A stretch of 64,000 nucleotides of DNA from Takifugu bimaculatus (lineage: Eukaryota > Chordata > Actinopteri > Tetraodontiformes > Tetraodontidae), in the NCBI GenBank assembly GCA_004026145.2, contig CP034992.1, forward strand, positions 5,096,993 to 5,160,992, written 5' to 3'. The notes beneath the pieces are model-generated. The model worked only from the letters and a program-made list of their open reading frames with translations, searched no databases and was not told the origin of the DNA. Shown here in pieces: positions 63,355 through 64,000 of the stretch; the first letter of the stretch is position 1; each line of letters begins with the position of its first letter. The position numbers were made by a program, and so were the translations under genes.

Positions 63355-64000
63355 CTGAGTGACAGAGGGGGAGAAAAGTGTAAGATGAATGAACAGCATT
63401 AAAGGTGGTCTGTCATCAGGTGTTCCTTTCAAATATTAACTGGAATAGCACATTTCTGTTGCAGAATTCATTCTTTCCAAATAAGACTGATTGTTTCATT
63501 ATAAACATGGAGGTTTTCTCAAAGAGGGGACTTTTCCAAGTTTGGATCCATTACTAAAGAAAGTGTGTTTGTGCCTGCCTCTGTGTGCTGCTCAGTTGAT
63601 TTAGAGGCTAATCGCTGGCTCCCAAAACATACAAACCAAAACATTGAAGCCATTAAGGCTTTACCAACAATCGGTCTGCGCTTTATCAGTGTTGTGTTTT
63701 TCCCTGTGGGCTTTTTACAAATGCTGCGTTTAAGGGCCCTTATTTTCCCGCAACACAATTCCATTAGTTGAAACTGTTCTTGGGGACGATTCAAGTCTCT
63801 CTGGTCATCGTCTTTAATGTATATTTGTCTGCTAGAAAGAAGAAAGCTGGAGAAAGTGGGCCAAACTATGGGAGCAGCAGCCAAATGTGGTAGCAGCAGG
63901 AAGGGTGGCTCCATGTTACTGAGAGATGGCGATTTTGGAAACTGAGGATACACTTGTCATCAGCTGCCCCACTGCAGTGGATTCTTCAAAGTAAATGTGT
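63355..64000 (-). other. fgd5 intron running off the window
   Basis: No exon recognised. The upstream fgd5 exons, including the large N-terminal one, should lie beyond 64000. Confidence 0.5.

Noticed and set aside
1..64000. CRISPR arrays, bacterial operons, viral or toxin genes
   Set aside because: No such structure was found. Everything recognisable is vertebrate nuclear sequence with spliceosomal introns.

Overview
The window is vertebrate nuclear DNA, almost certainly from a ray-finned (teleost) fish. The signs are multi-exon genes with GT..AG introns (many only 70-120 bp in the leftmost gene), abundant (CA)n and other microsatellites, L2- and L1-type retrotransposon fragments, and vertebrate tRNA genes. 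Five protein genes could be followed exon by exon by reading both strands, matching conserved protein sequence and checking that splice phases add up. Family assignments rest on remembered protein families, not on a database search.

Layout: an inter-alpha-trypsin inhibitor heavy chain gene (itih3-like, + strand, 1049-9355) faces mustn1 (- strand, 10008-10746). Next come stimate/tmem110 (-, 14136-16811), sfmbt1 (-, 19367-28097, with a non-coding first exon and GC-rich promoter near 31 kb) and prkcd (-, 33405-39240, with a likely non-coding first exon in a CpG island at 45.3 kb). The 3' part of an fgd5-like gene (-, 49982-63354) follows, and its 5' part lies beyond the right edge. The order ITIH-MUSTN1-STIMATE-SFMBT1-PRKCD is the human 3p21.1 order, but RFT1 is not seen between sfmbt1 and prkcd, prkcd is flipped relative to human, and fgd5 (human 3p25) has been joined on.

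RNA genes: three identical tRNA-Glu(CTC) genes lie on the + strand, each inside an intron of a - strand gene (mustn1, prkcd, fgd5). Two identical tRNA-Arg(ACG) genes on the - strand lie in and just beyond the 3' end of stimate. A tRNA-Glu-derived pseudogene lies at about 11.6 kb.

Most notable structures: (1) a tandemly amplified array of mini-exons in the linker of the itih gene, whose reading phases split them into two nearly incompatible sets; (2) a duplication of about 670 bp carrying the last stimate exon together with a tRNA-Arg gene, which creates a possible alternative last exon; (3) dispersed identical tRNA-Glu genes sitting 28-46 bp from splice junctions; (4) two single-base frameshifts in conserved domains of itih and prkcd that look like assembly errors; (5) a 29-bp perfect inverted repeat bounding a small element at 46.7 kb.

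The genes do not form one pathway: a secreted hyaluronan-matrix protein, a muscle/skeletal nuclear protein, an ER calcium-entry regulator, a Polycomb-type chromatin reader, a signalling kinase and a Cdc42 exchange factor. I saw no evidence of a novel defence-like or mobile gene system.
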